Shown: one piece after another, positions 22,881 through 34,832 of the stretch
Layout of the letters: each line of letters starts with the position of its first letter
How positions within the stretch are numbered: the stretch's first letter is position 1
Source: Phanerochaete sordida
Taxonomy: Eukaryota; Basidiomycota; Agaricomycetes; Polyporales; Phanerochaetaceae
Assembly: GCA_019973155.2 (NCBI GenBank)
Contig: BPQB01000124.1
Coordinates: 1 to 61,238 of the forward strand
DNA: 61,238 nt
Reading direction: 5' to 3'
Made by a program: the position numbers and the translations under genes
Notes under the pieces: model-generated
What the model was told of the DNA's origin: nothing
Database searches by the model: none
The model's input: the letters and a program-made list of their open reading frames with translations, nothing else

Positions 22881-23995
22881 ACTTGCGCACGCATCAGCCC
22901 CGCGCGCTGCATCTCGCGCGCAGCGGGCGCAGGGCTGGCCGTCGGATCGCGGGTGATGTGCACGGCACCGACAGCAGCCCCAAACGTGCGCGGGCGGGCG
23001 CTCGGTGCGGCGTGGGAGATGCGAGGGGGTGGTGCTCGCGATTTGTGCCTGCGCATTTCCGGCGGGGCGCGTGCACGCGGCGCGCTGGACAGGTGGCAGA
23101 GGTAGATCAGCAGGGATTGGCAGGGCGACGGGGTCTGGGGGTGGGCGAGCCCGCACGCGGGGTAGGCGACGTCAAAATAGGTCGCCTGAGCGAAGATAAT
23201 GGCATGCCAGTGATTGCAACGGCGCGATGATCAGTGCGCGGCGGGCCATCTTCCGTGGACAGATGCGCTGGCTGGATGTCCGGACGATGCGCGGCGGCTC
23301 CACAGTGTGCGAAGGGACACTCGCATCAGCTTGCGTCGGCCTGGCGTCCCTATCAGAGGCGGCCCAAGGAGAGGCCTGCATAGACTTTCGACGAGCTGGC
23401 CATGGCCGTTCGGGCGAGAGCTGCAGGCGCCCCGCGGGGCGGGCCCCGCCATCACTGATCCGATGCACGTGGCGGCGTTGTGGCTTCGTGGCGTCGCCCC
23501 GCCGACGTTTCGCTTTGACCCCGACGGCCGACGGCTGGCCGAAGACCTCCCTGCGTGGGTTTGCTCCACGACAATCCATCCTCCTGTGTGCCTAATCAGC
23601 GCTTCGCAGCATCCGAGCGATCTGGCATGCTCGCAGCTGCATCAAGGCTTTGTCAAACGTCGTCCGGGGCATGTGCTCCACGCCCTTCGCTCGCGCTTCG
23701 CATCACAGCCCCAGCCTTCGCCACCTTCCATCCTGCGGTCACGACACACTTTACCATGGGACAGACAGCTGCCTCGAGGCGTCGCCCTGTTCTTTGCCTG
23801 GCCGCGCCCGCCAAGGCGTGCAGGCCACGGACACGCACCCGCGACGGGGCACTGCTCCCCGCTACCGGACGCCCGTCACCCCGGGCGCATCCCCGAGGCC
23901 TGTTCCCGCGATGAAGCCGCCGCGCTCGTATTTCTCGGGCGAGGAGCGCGACGGCGCGCCCCCACTACCTCACACACCCGTCGCGCCAGCACACG
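22881..23995. other. Divergent intergenic region between DUF6534 genes 3 and 4
   Basis: GC-rich, with long frames on both strands (plus 23214-24263, minus 23172-23579). None has a recognisable domain; GC-rich DNA gives such frames by chance. It presumably holds both promoters. Confidence 0.45.
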
Positions 23996-26231
23996 ATGGC
24001 GACCAACATACAGCTGTACATCGGGCCCTACCTCGTCCTGCTCTGCGTTGCGCTCATGTATGTTTCTGGGAATGTGCATTGCGGCGACGCTGACGCGCGC
24101 CGCACAGGCTGTTCGGCGTGACCTGCTTCCAGGTCTACTCATACTGGGTGAAGTACACGCGCGACCATCCGCGCATCCGGCTGTTCGTCCTGCTCCTGTG
24201 GTACGTCCCGCGCGCGCGCAGCCGCGGCCCGTCGTGCCGTCTGATGCGCGTGTAGGCTCCTAGAGTGCCTGCACACCATCATGTGCGTGCATATGCTGTA
24301 CGACAGCTTTATCGACGAGTTCGGGGACCTGGCGGCCATCGAGAGGATCATATGGTGCGTGCGGGCGCTGGCGGCGCGTATATGCGCTCATAATGTGCGC
24401 CGCAGGAGTGCTGGGGTGCGTACTGAGCAGAACGCGCCCGGGAGATAGCTGACGCACGACGTCGTGAAGGCCATGATTTTCATAGAAGTGGGTCACACGA
24501 TGTTCCCTGTCATTTTGCAGCTTCTTACCACAAGCAATGCCAGGCATGCATCTCGTCGCTCTCACGAGGGTACGCATCCCGCCTGCTATTCTGCCTCCTC
24601 GCCCTTACCCGCACTCAGTTTCTCCGTGGTGTACATCTGGCAGCGTGCGGCTCACCCCTCGCATTCCAATACACCGAAGCTTGCTCACGTTCCCTTCAGT
24701 TAGCAACGGCAACCCCCTCCTCACCGCGCCGCCCGCGATACTGCTCATCTGCTCCCTCGGTGCGCCCCCTTTCCCCCTCTCCCCGCTCCCGCTAACACGC
24801 CCCCGCAGGCTTCACCCTCGGTACGCGCTCCCTCACCTCTCCGGTCACGCGCTGACACATACATACAGCGGCCGCGTCGCTTCTGTACGTCATCTCCCAT
24901 CGTCGAGATTGCGTTCGAGCTTACGCACGCCCAGATACGCCCGCACGACCTGGGCCGACCTGCACACGCACCGCGGGACATACGTACGCCGCCCGCCCCT
25001 CTCCTCCCTCGCCCTACCCCGCTGACACGCCCCGCCCTGCACCGCCTCCGCTGACACGCCCCGCACCGCACGCACGTCGCCGCTGCCGGTCGCGCTGCCG
25101 GTCACGCCGCCCGCCGCGCCCGCGCAGGCGACGCTCAACACCGCGCTCGTGCTCGCCGTGCTCGCGGACGGCGCCGTCGCAGCGGGGCTTGCGCGCCTGC
25201 TGCGCGCTCAGCGCGGGGCGTTCCGGCGGTGCGTCCCCTCCTCCGCTGTCCCATCTCTGCTGCGCACGCGCTGACGACTCCGCGCCTCTTGCTCGTATCC
25301 GCGCCTCTCGCTCGTTTCTGCTCTGCGCGCGCTGACGACTCCGCCTCGCGCACGCTGACCACTCCGCCGTCCCGCCGACCCACCGCCCCGCAGCGCGCGC
25401 CAGCCCGCACGGCGGCTCGTCTTCTACGGCGTCGGCAGCGGCGGCGCGACGCTGTGCGTCCTCCCTCCCTCCTCCGCCCCCACACGCACTGACGGCGGCA
25501 CAGCGCGGCGGGCGTCGTCGTGCTCTTCCTGGTGCGTGCGCGCGCCGGAGACGCGAGACTCGCGCTGATGTCGGAGCAGTTCAACTTCCTGACGACCAGC
25601 CTCACCTTCGGCGGCGTGCTCGCCGTCGCGACCAAACGTGCGCCTCCTCCCTCTCCCTCCCTCTCCCCGTATCCTCACATTCGTGCACAGTGTACACGAA
25701 CGCGACGCTCGCCTTGTACGCCCTTCCTTCCCGCGTGTGATTGGCGGAGGCTGACGGAGAGCGGGGCGGCAGGATCAACGCGCGCCGCGCGAAGCGCACG
25801 GACGCGCCCGGCTTCCACGAGTTCCCGCTCGAGCTGCGCGCCGTCGGCGGCAGTGGCAGCGGCAGCGGCGGGAGTGGGGCGGCGGGGGATAGGGTGCGTG
25901 CCGTGTTTGCTCGCCCGCTCGTTGTTGTCTCATTTTGGCTATGCTCGTTCTGTCCTCTGCCCATCCCGCCCCTCCCCACGCCCCATGCGCGCCGCGCCGC
26001 GCCGCAGCAGCCGCCGCCCGGCATGAAAGTTAGCATCCTGCGCGAAGTCGCCGAGCGCGTGGTGCGTCCCCTCTCCTCTCCCTATGCTTCGGTCTGTGCG
26101 CGGCGCGGCGCGGCTGATGGTGTTGGGCGCCGCAGGACGCGCCCGACGTGCGCGCGCCGAGCCGGCTCGCCGGCGCTGCGCGCGCGCGCGAAGAGGAGAG
26201 TCATTGGGCGCCGGATGCGTTTAAGGTGTAG
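23996..26231 (+). CDS. DUF6534-type multi-pass membrane protein, divergent member (gene 4)
   Basis: ATG at 23996 (MATNIQLYIGPYLVLL), stop TAG at 26229-26231. Exons give a short helix 1; LFGVTCFQVYSYWVKYTRDH (24112 on) after a CGCACAG acceptor; LLECLHTIMCVHMLYDSF; LTHDVVKAMIFIEVGHTMF; SVVYIWQR; LLTAPPAILLICSLG; a block ending TLNTALVLAVLADGAVAAGL and ARLLRAQRGAFRR (25131-25228); RLVFYGVGSGGATLC plus AAGVVVLFLV; FNFLTTSLTFGGVLAVATK; VYTNATLAL joined to INARRAKRTDAPGFHEFP; a Gly/Ser-rich linker; and VSILREVAERV, ending HWAPDAFKV. The order is that of the family, but the usual Y-T-x-N-T-G-x-x-T block is replaced by YGVGSGGATLC, so this copy has diverged most. Strong G/C third-position bias. No TATA-like box was seen. 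Confidence 0.75.
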
Positions 26232-26642
26232 CGGGTGTGGGTGGGGGAGAGGGGTGGGTGGGAGGTGGGAGGGATGGCGGATGGGCGGTGCGGTACGATG
26301 GCGCGACGAGCTTGGGCGCGGCGGGCGGGCCTCGCGCGCAGCTTCTGGGGGCGCTGATTGAGCTTTGCGAAGAGCTGGATGTATGTTCTGTCATGTGTGG
26401 GGCGTTCTCTGTGAGTTTTATGAAGGCCAGTTTGAGCAGTTTGTGTGCTGGGACGCGGATGCATGAGAATTGTATATTGCACAGCCAATCCGCCCCTCTG
26501 ACTGTGCGCATGCATTCCGGAGGGCTGCACAACTGCACTGTTTCACGCGATCCTTGCAACTACAGGACATCGTGCTATCAAGCGTCCATCACGACAACGC
26601 CTCGGCTCCCCCCTCACGGCGGCTCTCCACATCGGCGGCCCG

Positions 26643-28586
26643 TCACACGTCGTACTTGCTCTCAATCTGCATGCGCGCGTCAGCACGCCCTCTGCGCCGT
26701 AGGCACGCACACGACCCACCTGGCGTGCCGGCGTCCTGTCAGGAGTCGAGTCGGCCGAGCGCGACGGCATCGCGATGCGGAACGAGGACATGGGGGCCGT
26801 GCTTTCGCCGCGCGCGTCCTCCGCGCGGAGGACTTCGCGGGCGTTGAGGCTGCATGGGATGCGTCAGGCGCGGAAGGAGGAGGGTACGGAGGGCCTCACG
26901 AGGCGAGCAGGCAGATCGTGTACACTGGTACGTTGGGGGCGGTTAGATCCTGCGTCCTAGCTTCATTTGATGAGTCTGCGACTCACGATCGCTCAGGGAC
27001 GCATATACTGTGCGCTCGAAGTCAGATTGGTGTATGCATGCGCAGAGGAGGACGTACTGCCGAGGGATATATAGTTATTGGGCATGGTGAGATGCTAGAA
27101 ACGCGGTTGAGCCGATCACATTCCGTGCCCTGCGTTACCAGGCTCACCGTGATCAAACATATGGCCCATGCAAAGCTAAATGGGCAGGCTGCGCTCAGTA
27201 CATTCGCTGGGACGCCGGCAGTCGTGACGCACCCTGTAATTAACCCGGTATTCACGGTGTATATCATGATCGTGGTGACGATATCCCTAGTCCTGCTATC
27301 ACAACTTGTAAGCTCAACCTCGTCGCTTATGGCTTGTATGCTAGCCCACCGGTATGTAATCTTGCTTCGCTGGCGCCACAAGAAGAAACAGATGCCGATA
27401 GCGATGTAGAAGTCCATTGCTACCGCCAGCGCGATGAGCGCAACAAAGACGTGCTGAGAGGACGGATTTATCATGAGCTTATTGTACAGCCGGAGACCCG
27501 ACGTACTGTAAGTTTGGGCGAGAAGTCGAGCGATCCCGTCCTTGCCCTGAAGCGATCGGTGTCAGGTCAGTCCACAGAATAAAAATATTCTTACATTGCG
27601 ACGGAGAAGTCTATCCATGCGCAGATGCTGTCAGTCATCGCATCGGAAGAATATACTGGTTACATACATGCTGTGCCGCCTGTCGGAACAATTGGCTTAG
27701 CGTTCTTCACATATACAACCGGGAGAGCGTACCCAGTATGGTCATGTTACAGGCGATCTGGGACATCGAGACGTTTTAATGTAGCTGTTACAATCTATGA
27801 TTAAACGCACGCACCGGCAGGACTTGCAGAATAGGCCTTTTCTCGCCCACTTGAAGAGTATTATCAGCTTGTATACGCGCTGAGAAACCGGGAGTATTTA
27901 CGGATCCAGAGGCGATGCATGAACCACCTATGATAAAGCCCTATCAGTAAATGTAATCGTCAAAGAAATCGGAGAGCTGCACATACACTCGGACAATAAC
28001 ATCAGCGAACCCCTGGAAGATGGACCACAGTTAGTAGATTTAACTGGAGGATGAAAGTTCACTGACTGTCGTGGCAACTATCGCCTTAGATATTGATCAG
28101 ATGGCTGTGAAGATGATCTAACATAGCAAACTCACTGCTATGGTTCTATAAACGTTATATGCGAGGTCAGAGCTTGCGGGACATCTTGTAAGAGGACTAC
28201 GTACGCGGGAGCGCGGCCAGACAGAAGACCAATCTCTGTAATTGTAACCGTGTAGTCTGAGTAAATAGCCAGCCCAAGATGTGCAGTGGCTGTCGCCCAC
28301 AGCACGACGACCTGACGCACATGTTAGGTGCACACCCTCGATTTGCGTGGACAGAACATACCGAGAATTTCATGACTGGCCCTTCCCTAGTAAATATCCG
28401 GAAGAACGTAAAGCACTGCTGGGAGAGAATACCGAAGAGACTTCAATGGACGTCAGAGTTTGAGTCATCAGAGGAAAGCGCGGCTTCGCACATTGCAGCC
28501 GCGAAGCCGCCCAGGAGGAGGGCCCCAAGCGTGACATTGAGCAGCGCCCGTGAAGGCTGGAGTGGCGGGGTCATTGGGGTAGACAT
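26643..28586 (-). CDS. DUF6534-type multi-pass membrane protein (gene 5)
   Basis: ATG at 28586-28584 (MSTPMTPPLQPS), stop TGA at 26645-26643. Exons give LNVTLGALLLGGFAAAM; LFGILSQQCFTFFRIFTREG (28440-28380); VVVLWATATAHLGLAIYSDY and TVTITEIGLLSGRAP (28310-28200); further small exons across 27600-28100; ALAVAMDFYIAIGICFFLWR near 27430-27370; DIVTTIMIYTVNTGLITG near 27285-27230; FAWAICLITVS near 27170-27140; then MPNNYI-type residues; and VYTICLLAS joined to LNAREVLRAEDARG near 26935-26810, ending IESKYDV. Base composition changes inside the gene: the last exons (below about 26950) are GC-rich, the rest AT-richer. It is closest to genes 2 and 3. A TATATG string lies about 48 nt upstream of the ATG. 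Exons between 27500 and 28150 were not fully resolved. Confidence 0.7.
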
Positions 28587-28859
28587 TGTGCGGAGCTGCT
28601 CCTGCGGGGGCACAGTACTACGTCTCCAGTGCAATTACTGGGTATATGTACGCCAGAGAGTGAGAGTCGGGTACGGCCCAGCTGCCCGCAGCGCGCGTAA
28701 GTCCCGCTTGACAAGAGGCGACGCCCTTCTGCATCATAAGATGCACGTCCCCAGACGTCGTGGCGGCACTTGACTGCGGCTACGATGCGCCGATCTAGTA
28801 CTGCTGTACGCGCTGCCAGTGATCCGTAGCGGTGGTTATGGGCTCGCTTTCGACAGGTC

Positions 28860-29265
28860 TTCTCGTGCCGATGATGTGTGCCTTGTCTGCTGCATGCTTG
28901 CTTCCATAACGGGAAAGATGTGCGGAGATTTTGCATACATGGTAAAGACGAAATCCAGGACGGCAGACGTGGACTCTCCGACGCCGTCGCGGCATTGTCA
29001 GAATATGCATGCAGGGCAGTGTATGTCGCGGGCAGCACTGATTCATGTGAGTTTCAGCTTGGCATTTTAGATGACGCGGCGCGTACAGGTCGAGATCGTG
29101 GAGTTTGTGCCGCAGCACACCGACGTCGAGGGCTTCGGCGTGCTGGGGAAGGTGCATTCACGGCGGTACTCTGGGATATTCCTGCGAGAACTGGTATTTA
29201 TCTTTTGTCAGTGCTGTAGCTGTACGTACGATCGCATTCTGACTGTGTCTGCCGGGTCTTCATGA
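28860..29265 (+). pseudogene. Detached 3' end of a DUF6534 gene
   Basis: A short helix piece VCLVCCMLAS (compare VYNICLLAS and VYTICLLAS in genes 3 and 5) is followed at 29086 by VEIVEFVPQHTDVEGFGVLG and HSRRYSGIF. These match the C-terminus of gene 3 almost residue by residue. The stop codon of gene 3 is changed, so the frame would run on. The similarity continues into what is 3' flank beside gene 3. No upstream helices are present, so this is a truncated copy. Confidence 0.7.
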
Positions 29266-29365
29266 GATGAAAAGAATGGTCCGAGGTTTATGACGAGCTG
29301 TTCTCACGGTCAGTTGAACCCACATAGCACGGCGCTTTGACGCTATCTGGAGCTTGTCTTCGACC

Positions 29366-31623
29366 ATGGACGATCCAAACCCCTTTCAACAACTCTTTCC
29401 TGAGCTCTTGCACAAGGTGCTGAGTCATGTCAGAGCCAGCGGACATGGCTCTCGTGGAGACAGCTATATTCCTCCCACCGCCAAACGATATCTCTCGTCC
29501 TGTTCTCTGGTCTGCCAGCACTGGGCAATACAATGTCGTCCCCTTCTGTTTGAAAGGCTCATAATTCGCTCATCCGAAGACTTGCAGACCCTTCAAGTAA
29601 TCTTGGATTCTCCAGTTTCAACCATTGGCCACTATATCACGTCTCTCGAAGTCCGCGAATCGGGGACGCGGACGTGCGTGCACGCCGCGCCGACGTTCCT
29701 GTTCAAACGGCTTCCATGCCTTCGTACCATCGAAATTGGCTTCGGACGAGCTCACCATAGACCTACCTCCGATCTGCGGCTATGGCGGGCGCGCAGTAGC
29801 TTCCCAAGGCTCCCGAACTTCCAGGCCATGCTGCTAGCTTACACCAATGGATTTCCGCACATCACCACTCTTACCCTTCGTGCATACACGTTCCACGACC
29901 TTGGAATGCTTCTGCGGCTTGTCGGTTCCTTTCGCGTTATCGAGACTCTACACTGCGACGCGATCTCGTGGGCCCAGGAGCAGTCTCCGCAGGCCACGGA
30001 GCGAGACTTCCGCAGACTCCCACGGATCCGTTCTCCCACCCTGCGCACAGTCACCTTTACTTCGTCCCACGATCCAGTAGCGGAGAGCGTACATCTGCTT
30101 TGGCTATTTGGGGACACGGTGGATCTGCCAAGGCGCCAGCGAGATGGCCTTCTTTCCATCGAAGAAATTCCTCTCTTAGTCCGCCTCGCGCGCTTCGTGC
30201 TGGAATGGAGGAAGGAGGACCGGTACATGCAGCACTCGTTCGTTCCCCCGGATGCGCAATATATTGTCTTTGAAGCGGACAAAGAATTTCGTAAGTCAAA
30301 TTGGTCTGCTGATAGTACAATGTCTTAGACTGCTCTATTGTTTCACAGGTCAGCTGACTGTCAACAAAAGACTCTTGTTTCCGGACGGCATGCGCTGTCA
30401 AATGACGTCTGCGCTCGTCATTTACTCTGACCCTGCAGAGCATCGACGGGTCAGTTTGTTGCGCATCACACGAAGCGAATTGCTGCTCCCAGATCCGACG
30501 AGCCCAGCACTCGCCGATTTCTACAGCATGCTCAGCAAGCTTCCTCTTCTTACGACCATCGAGTACGAGTTCAGTCGTCCGCGCAGCCCGCAGAGTGAGG
30601 CCCGCTTCATTTGCCTCGAGCGACGTCCACCGGAGCTATCAATCTCAAGACTGCGTATCGCGTTTGCCGAATCCCGCAACATCGATATGGCGGCATATCT
30701 GGGAAGCTTAGCATATATCGTGTCGTCGGACGAGACTTGCGCATCGTTCATCCAAATGTACAACGACGAACGCTCAGCTGGATACTCGCGGAGCATTCGA
30801 GCAATATTCACAGAAGCGGGTGTTAGTACCCTTCGGCGGCAAGCACGTCCCGGATTTGCAGACACCGCATTTCACAAGGTGCGCCAATACGAGTTATTGT
30901 GTCGATCTACTAATAATTTGGTGCAGATGTCGAGGGCTGTCCACTCTTCTCTGTCGCCGTTCCTAGCCACTGTCTTTCAAAATGATGTGCCACCGGATAT
31001 CCTAGGCCTTTTGATGATGGTACTCCGCTCTTCGTCATATCTCACTACGCTCGAGGCGTTGGACGCGCGATCGCGGGAGGGTTTCGAAAGGCTATCTAAC
31101 TCTGTACGTATTCCGGCCTCTCGGTTGCGTCTAGTGTTGAGGGACGTATTTCGTCTAGGTTGCTGCCTGGTCGTCTATCTCCAGGCTCCCGCACCCGCCC
31201 ACAACTCACGTCCTGGAGTATTGTCTGGAACGGCTCCGCCGCTGGGGAATAACGGGACTGGGGCCGCGTCTCGCCCCTTCCATTGAGGATCTTCTGCTTC
31301 AAGAGCTTGACGCACACGACCAACTGCTCACGCTCCCCCCGGTTAGCCAGGCGACGTTCTGGTATAGCGAACACTCATGCATCGTCAACTTCCTCCTGTA
31401 CAATGCGCTACAGCGTTGGAGACGGATAACACAAAAGGGGAGTGGTGCGTCGCAGCTGTGCTTCCAAGGCACTTGCAACAAGAACATCCCATTTGGAAAA
31501 GAGATCCGGTGTTCGAGGTGCAGGCACGTATCCGCTCTGTATAACCAAACTAGTCAAGCCACTGACTCCAACGACCCCTCAGGATCACGACGTACTGCGT
31601 ACGCTATGACATATTCTTCTATC
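29366..31623 (+). CDS. F-box protein joined in frame to a MYND-type protein
   Basis: ATG at 29366. Exons 29366-30290, 30349-30878, 30927-31103, 31159-31517, then from 31583; introns 48-65 nt, phases consistent. N-terminal F-box: FQQLFPELLHKVLSHV, then CSLVCQHWAIQCRPLLFERL, the usual basidiomycete form, which would bind Skp1 in an SCF ubiquitin ligase. Leucine-rich target region follows (TLTLRAYTFHDLGMLL). The F-box family normally ends near PPELSISRLRIAFA (about 30665). Here the frame runs on without a stop into IDMAAYLGSLAYIVSSDETC, TLRRQARPGFADTAFHK and LEALDARSREGFERLSNS, which is a separate fungal family that normally leads into a MYND zinc finger. The finger is incomplete: CFQGTC and RCSR...TTYC are present but the second Cys/His half is missing. 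Either a true fusion or two genes with a lost boundary. Confidence 0.6.
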
Positions 31624-32294
31624 TCAGGCTGTTCCCGTTGCTGAAGCATTTCTGGGCAGTCGAGGGAGTGTCAAACACGGGCGTGGGACGCAGGCCACAA
31701 GATGACATGCATTCCCCACAGAGGGCTGGCTGAAGGCAAAGACGGGACGATACAAGAGCCTGTCGCCGGGACTACAGAGTACGCCCAGCTCGAATTTGGC
31801 CGCAAAGTCAACGATTGGCTGGGCCACTGGAGAGGCGTGTTATTCAAATGGGCCCTGGTTTCGCTGGACCTTGCGAACTACCCAGACCACGCGTCCACTC
31901 ATTGGTAATGCCCTAACGCATACTCATATCGCAGGCTCTGACCCGTCGAGCATTTCAGCGTCATGATAGGTATGACGGAGAATGACGTTCCCCATTCTGA
32001 CAGACTGCGAGATTTCGTTGTAAGCACATGCGATCTCCAGCCGGACTGAGCGAGCTAATGACCTGTGACCATGGAGGTCACAGCCGGTACCGTCGTGTCA
32101 TTCGACAAGCTTCCGAAGAACACATTCACCATGGAGGGTGTTCGGGATGGGCGCACGTCCTCTACGCCAGACGGTACCGTGACAAGCACTCCTCTCACAA
32201 TATCGCTAATTTTCGGGAGTACACGAGGTATACAAGAGATGGGCCGCGTACTACGGCATGCGACGCCACATATGGACGTGTGGCGACGGTATGA
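31624..32294 (+). pseudogene. Decayed C-terminal part of the MYND-type gene
   Basis: After the broken finger, plus-strand pieces fit the rest of a MYND-type protein: LLKHFWAVEG near 31640; NDWLGHWRGVLFKWALVSLD near 31812-31871, with LANYPDHASTHW up to a GTAATG donor at about 31907; and REYTRYTRDGPRTT near 32217-32258. They lie in different frames with stops between them and cannot be joined by short introns alone. The C-terminal half therefore looks dead, or the exon structure is unusual. Confidence 0.45.
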
Positions 32295-32657
32295 TCGACG
32301 AAACAGTGCAATAAGGGCAGCTGGGTGGAAGGTGGGGCTCGCACAGGACATTAACGGAAGCACACCCGCAGACGCTCTCCGACAGCCAGGGCAATCGACG
32401 TAGTAGTATCATCGTTAGCGCAAAGAGCATATGTGCCATATTCATCCTCTCAAAGCTCGTTTTCGCCCACGACGTCGATCGTATTTCGTGCACGCAGCTC
32501 GCAGGTGGCTTTTGGGGATGCATGCACTGATGGAGACTGTCCTGATGCGTTGTATGAGACTGCCCTCGGTACCCAACATATATCCATGGAAAATATGACA
32601 TTAAATTATAGCAACCCCGCCAAGCGGCGCACCGTCCGTCGCAGCACGCGCGCGCCC

Positions 32658-34832
32658 TCACGCGCTCTCGCGCGCCAGCCCCTCCTCGCGCTTCTCCTCG
32701 AGGCCCCAGCGCTCGTCGACGTCGGTGTGCAGCGGCAGGCTGCGCATCGCGAGGCTCGCGAGGAGCCCGAGGCCCGCGATGCCGACCATGACGCGCCACA
32801 CGACGGCGATCGCGTCCGCGAACGCCGCGCGCACCTGCGTCTGCAGCGGCTCCGGCAGCGCGGCGATCGTCGGGATGATGCTGTACGCGGCCGCGACGCC
32901 CTGCGGGTACGCCGCGAGGAAGTCCGCCGGGAGGCGCGACGTCAGTTGGGTTTGGAGGACGGCGGTGCCGATCGTGACGCCCCACACCCCGGCGAAGACG
33001 CGGCAGAAGCTGAAGAGCGCCATCGCGTGCGCGTTCTGCGCGACGGGCAGCGGCGCGAGCACGGGGTAGTACGTCGCCTGGTAGAGGAAGCCCGCGCCGA
33101 CGCCCGCGAGCGCGGGGATGCCGACGCTCGCGCTCGTGCTGCTGTCCGCGGTCAGCGTCGACATCGCGCCCATCGCGAGCATGAGGAAGGCCCAGCCGGC
33201 CCAGAGCTGCGGGCGGTACGCCTTCGTGCGCGTGATCGAGACGCCGGAGATGACGATCATCGGCGCGATGACGAGGCAGATCGCGAGCAGCTCGACGCCG
33301 GCGTGCAGCGGCGACGCGAGCTTGCACGCCTGGTAGTACGTCGGGAGGTAGTCTGCGCGGCGGTCAGCGGGGAGCGGCGCGGTGCGGAGGGCGCGTACAG
33401 ATGACTGCGACCACGACGACGGGAGTAAGGAACGTCTGGATGTAGCTGCGACCGGCGTCGTAAGTCCTCGTCAGATGGATGCGGCAGGGCTGCTCACCCG
33501 CTGAGACTGGTTCTGTTTGCAATCAAAGAGAACGGAACCTTCGTGCGCGTCAGTCAGGGCAGATGGCGCCACCACAAGGTTTGAACGCACCAGGGGCTCC
33601 CGCGCGACCAACGCCTCGTAGACCAAGAACCCAAGGATGCCGACGACGCCGATGATAAGCGGCGCGAGCACATGTGCGGACGTCCACGGAAACTGGACAC
33701 CGCCCCACGTCAACCCAATGACGCAGGCGGACGACGAGGCGATGATGAGCACGTTTCCGCTGTAGCCAAGCAGGTTATCGATTTGGTACTTTCGAGATGC
33801 GGAACGGACTTACACCCAGTCCAGCCGCTTCATCTTATCCACGAACGAGCCACGAGGCGAGTGGACGCGGAGGAAGAAGAATACAAGTGCAGCAGCCAGG
33901 CCGTTGATGGGCAGGTTCAGGTCTGCACCATGTCAGCTGTGCACATCCTCTCCAAGCCGTCGCTTTGCGACTCACAGAATAGCCAGCGCCACTGCCCCTC
34001 CTTTGCCAGCGCGCCGCCGACCGACGGCCCGATCGCACACGCAGTCGCCCACGTCCTGTCACACCGGTCAAATCTACGGCGCCACAGACGCTGAGGAGCA
34101 CACTCACAGCCCGAGGAGCGCGATGAACGGCGCGCGCTCGCGCAGGGGAATGAGGTCGGCGATGATGATGCCGGTGACGGAGAGGATCCCGCCGCCGCCT
34201 GCGCCCTGCACGGCTGTCGAGCGCACCGTCAGGGCTCGGAGCTGCTCGATACCACAGGGATCACGCACCTCGCGCCGCGATGAGCCAGGTCATGTTCTGC
34301 GCCGCGCCGCAGAGCGCGCTGCCGAGCGCGAAGAGCGCGAGCACCGCGATCATGGACACGCGCCGGCCGAACACCTGCGTGCCATCGCAGCATCTGGTCA
34401 GCGAGGCCGCGGAGGCCAAGGAGGTCGGGGCACACCTGGGCCACGCCGCCCGTGGCGGGCAGCAGCGCGGTTGCGGCGAGCACGTAGGCACTGGGCACCC
34501 AGACAAAGTCTTCGCCCTGGAGGTCGTGCACGATCGTCGGGAGCGCGGTCGACACGGACGTCTGCGGGGACTGCTCAGCGTGCAAGCGGCGCTGGGACCA
34601 ATGACGCACGTACGTATTCGAGCGCACTCAGGAAGACGGATGTGCAGATGGCGAGCATGACGAGCCAGAAGTAGAGGCCGCGCTTGGGTGTGGCGGGATC
34701 GGCGCCCTCGCTGGCAGGCGCGGCGTCGTCGGACGGTGCGGGCTCCTCAGCGACCAGCGGCGCGCCGGCCTTCATGCTGAGCTCCGCGGAGGACGACGAG
34801 GCATGTTTGAGCGTAGGCAATGCGACCGACAT
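32658..34832 (-). CDS. MFS transporter, DHA2-type drug:H+ antiporter family
   Basis: Predicted plasma-membrane exporter with about 14 membrane helices. ATG at 34832-34830, stop at 32660-32658. First exons: 34832-34614, 34561-34436, from 34374. A hydrophilic N-terminus leads into FWLVMLAICTSVFLSALEY; then TSVSTALPTIVHDL; VFGRRVSMIAVLALFALGSA (the R-R loop of motif A); VQGAGGGGILSVTGIIIADL; the antiporter motif AIGPSVGGALA; WRWLFYLNLPING; VLIIASSSACVIGLTWGG; VPFSLIANR; FLTPVVVVAVI; YLPTYYQACKLASPLHAG; and a long last exon from about 33250 with WAFLMLAMGAMSTLTADSST and FSFCRVFAGVWGVTIG. Introns are short with CTGAC branch sites. No frame break was seen. Three damaged copies lie elsewhere in the window. 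Substrate unknown. Confidence 0.88.

Noticed and set aside
23214..24263. Plus-strand frame of 349 codons upstream of and overlapping DUF6534 gene 4
   Set aside because: Wrong frame relative to the recognised exons and no domain; expected in DNA with few stop-forming A/T bases.
26237..27409. Plus-strand frame of 390 codons
   Set aside because: It overlaps the exons of minus-strand DUF6534 gene 5, which have clear family matches; it is a shadow of that gene and its flank.
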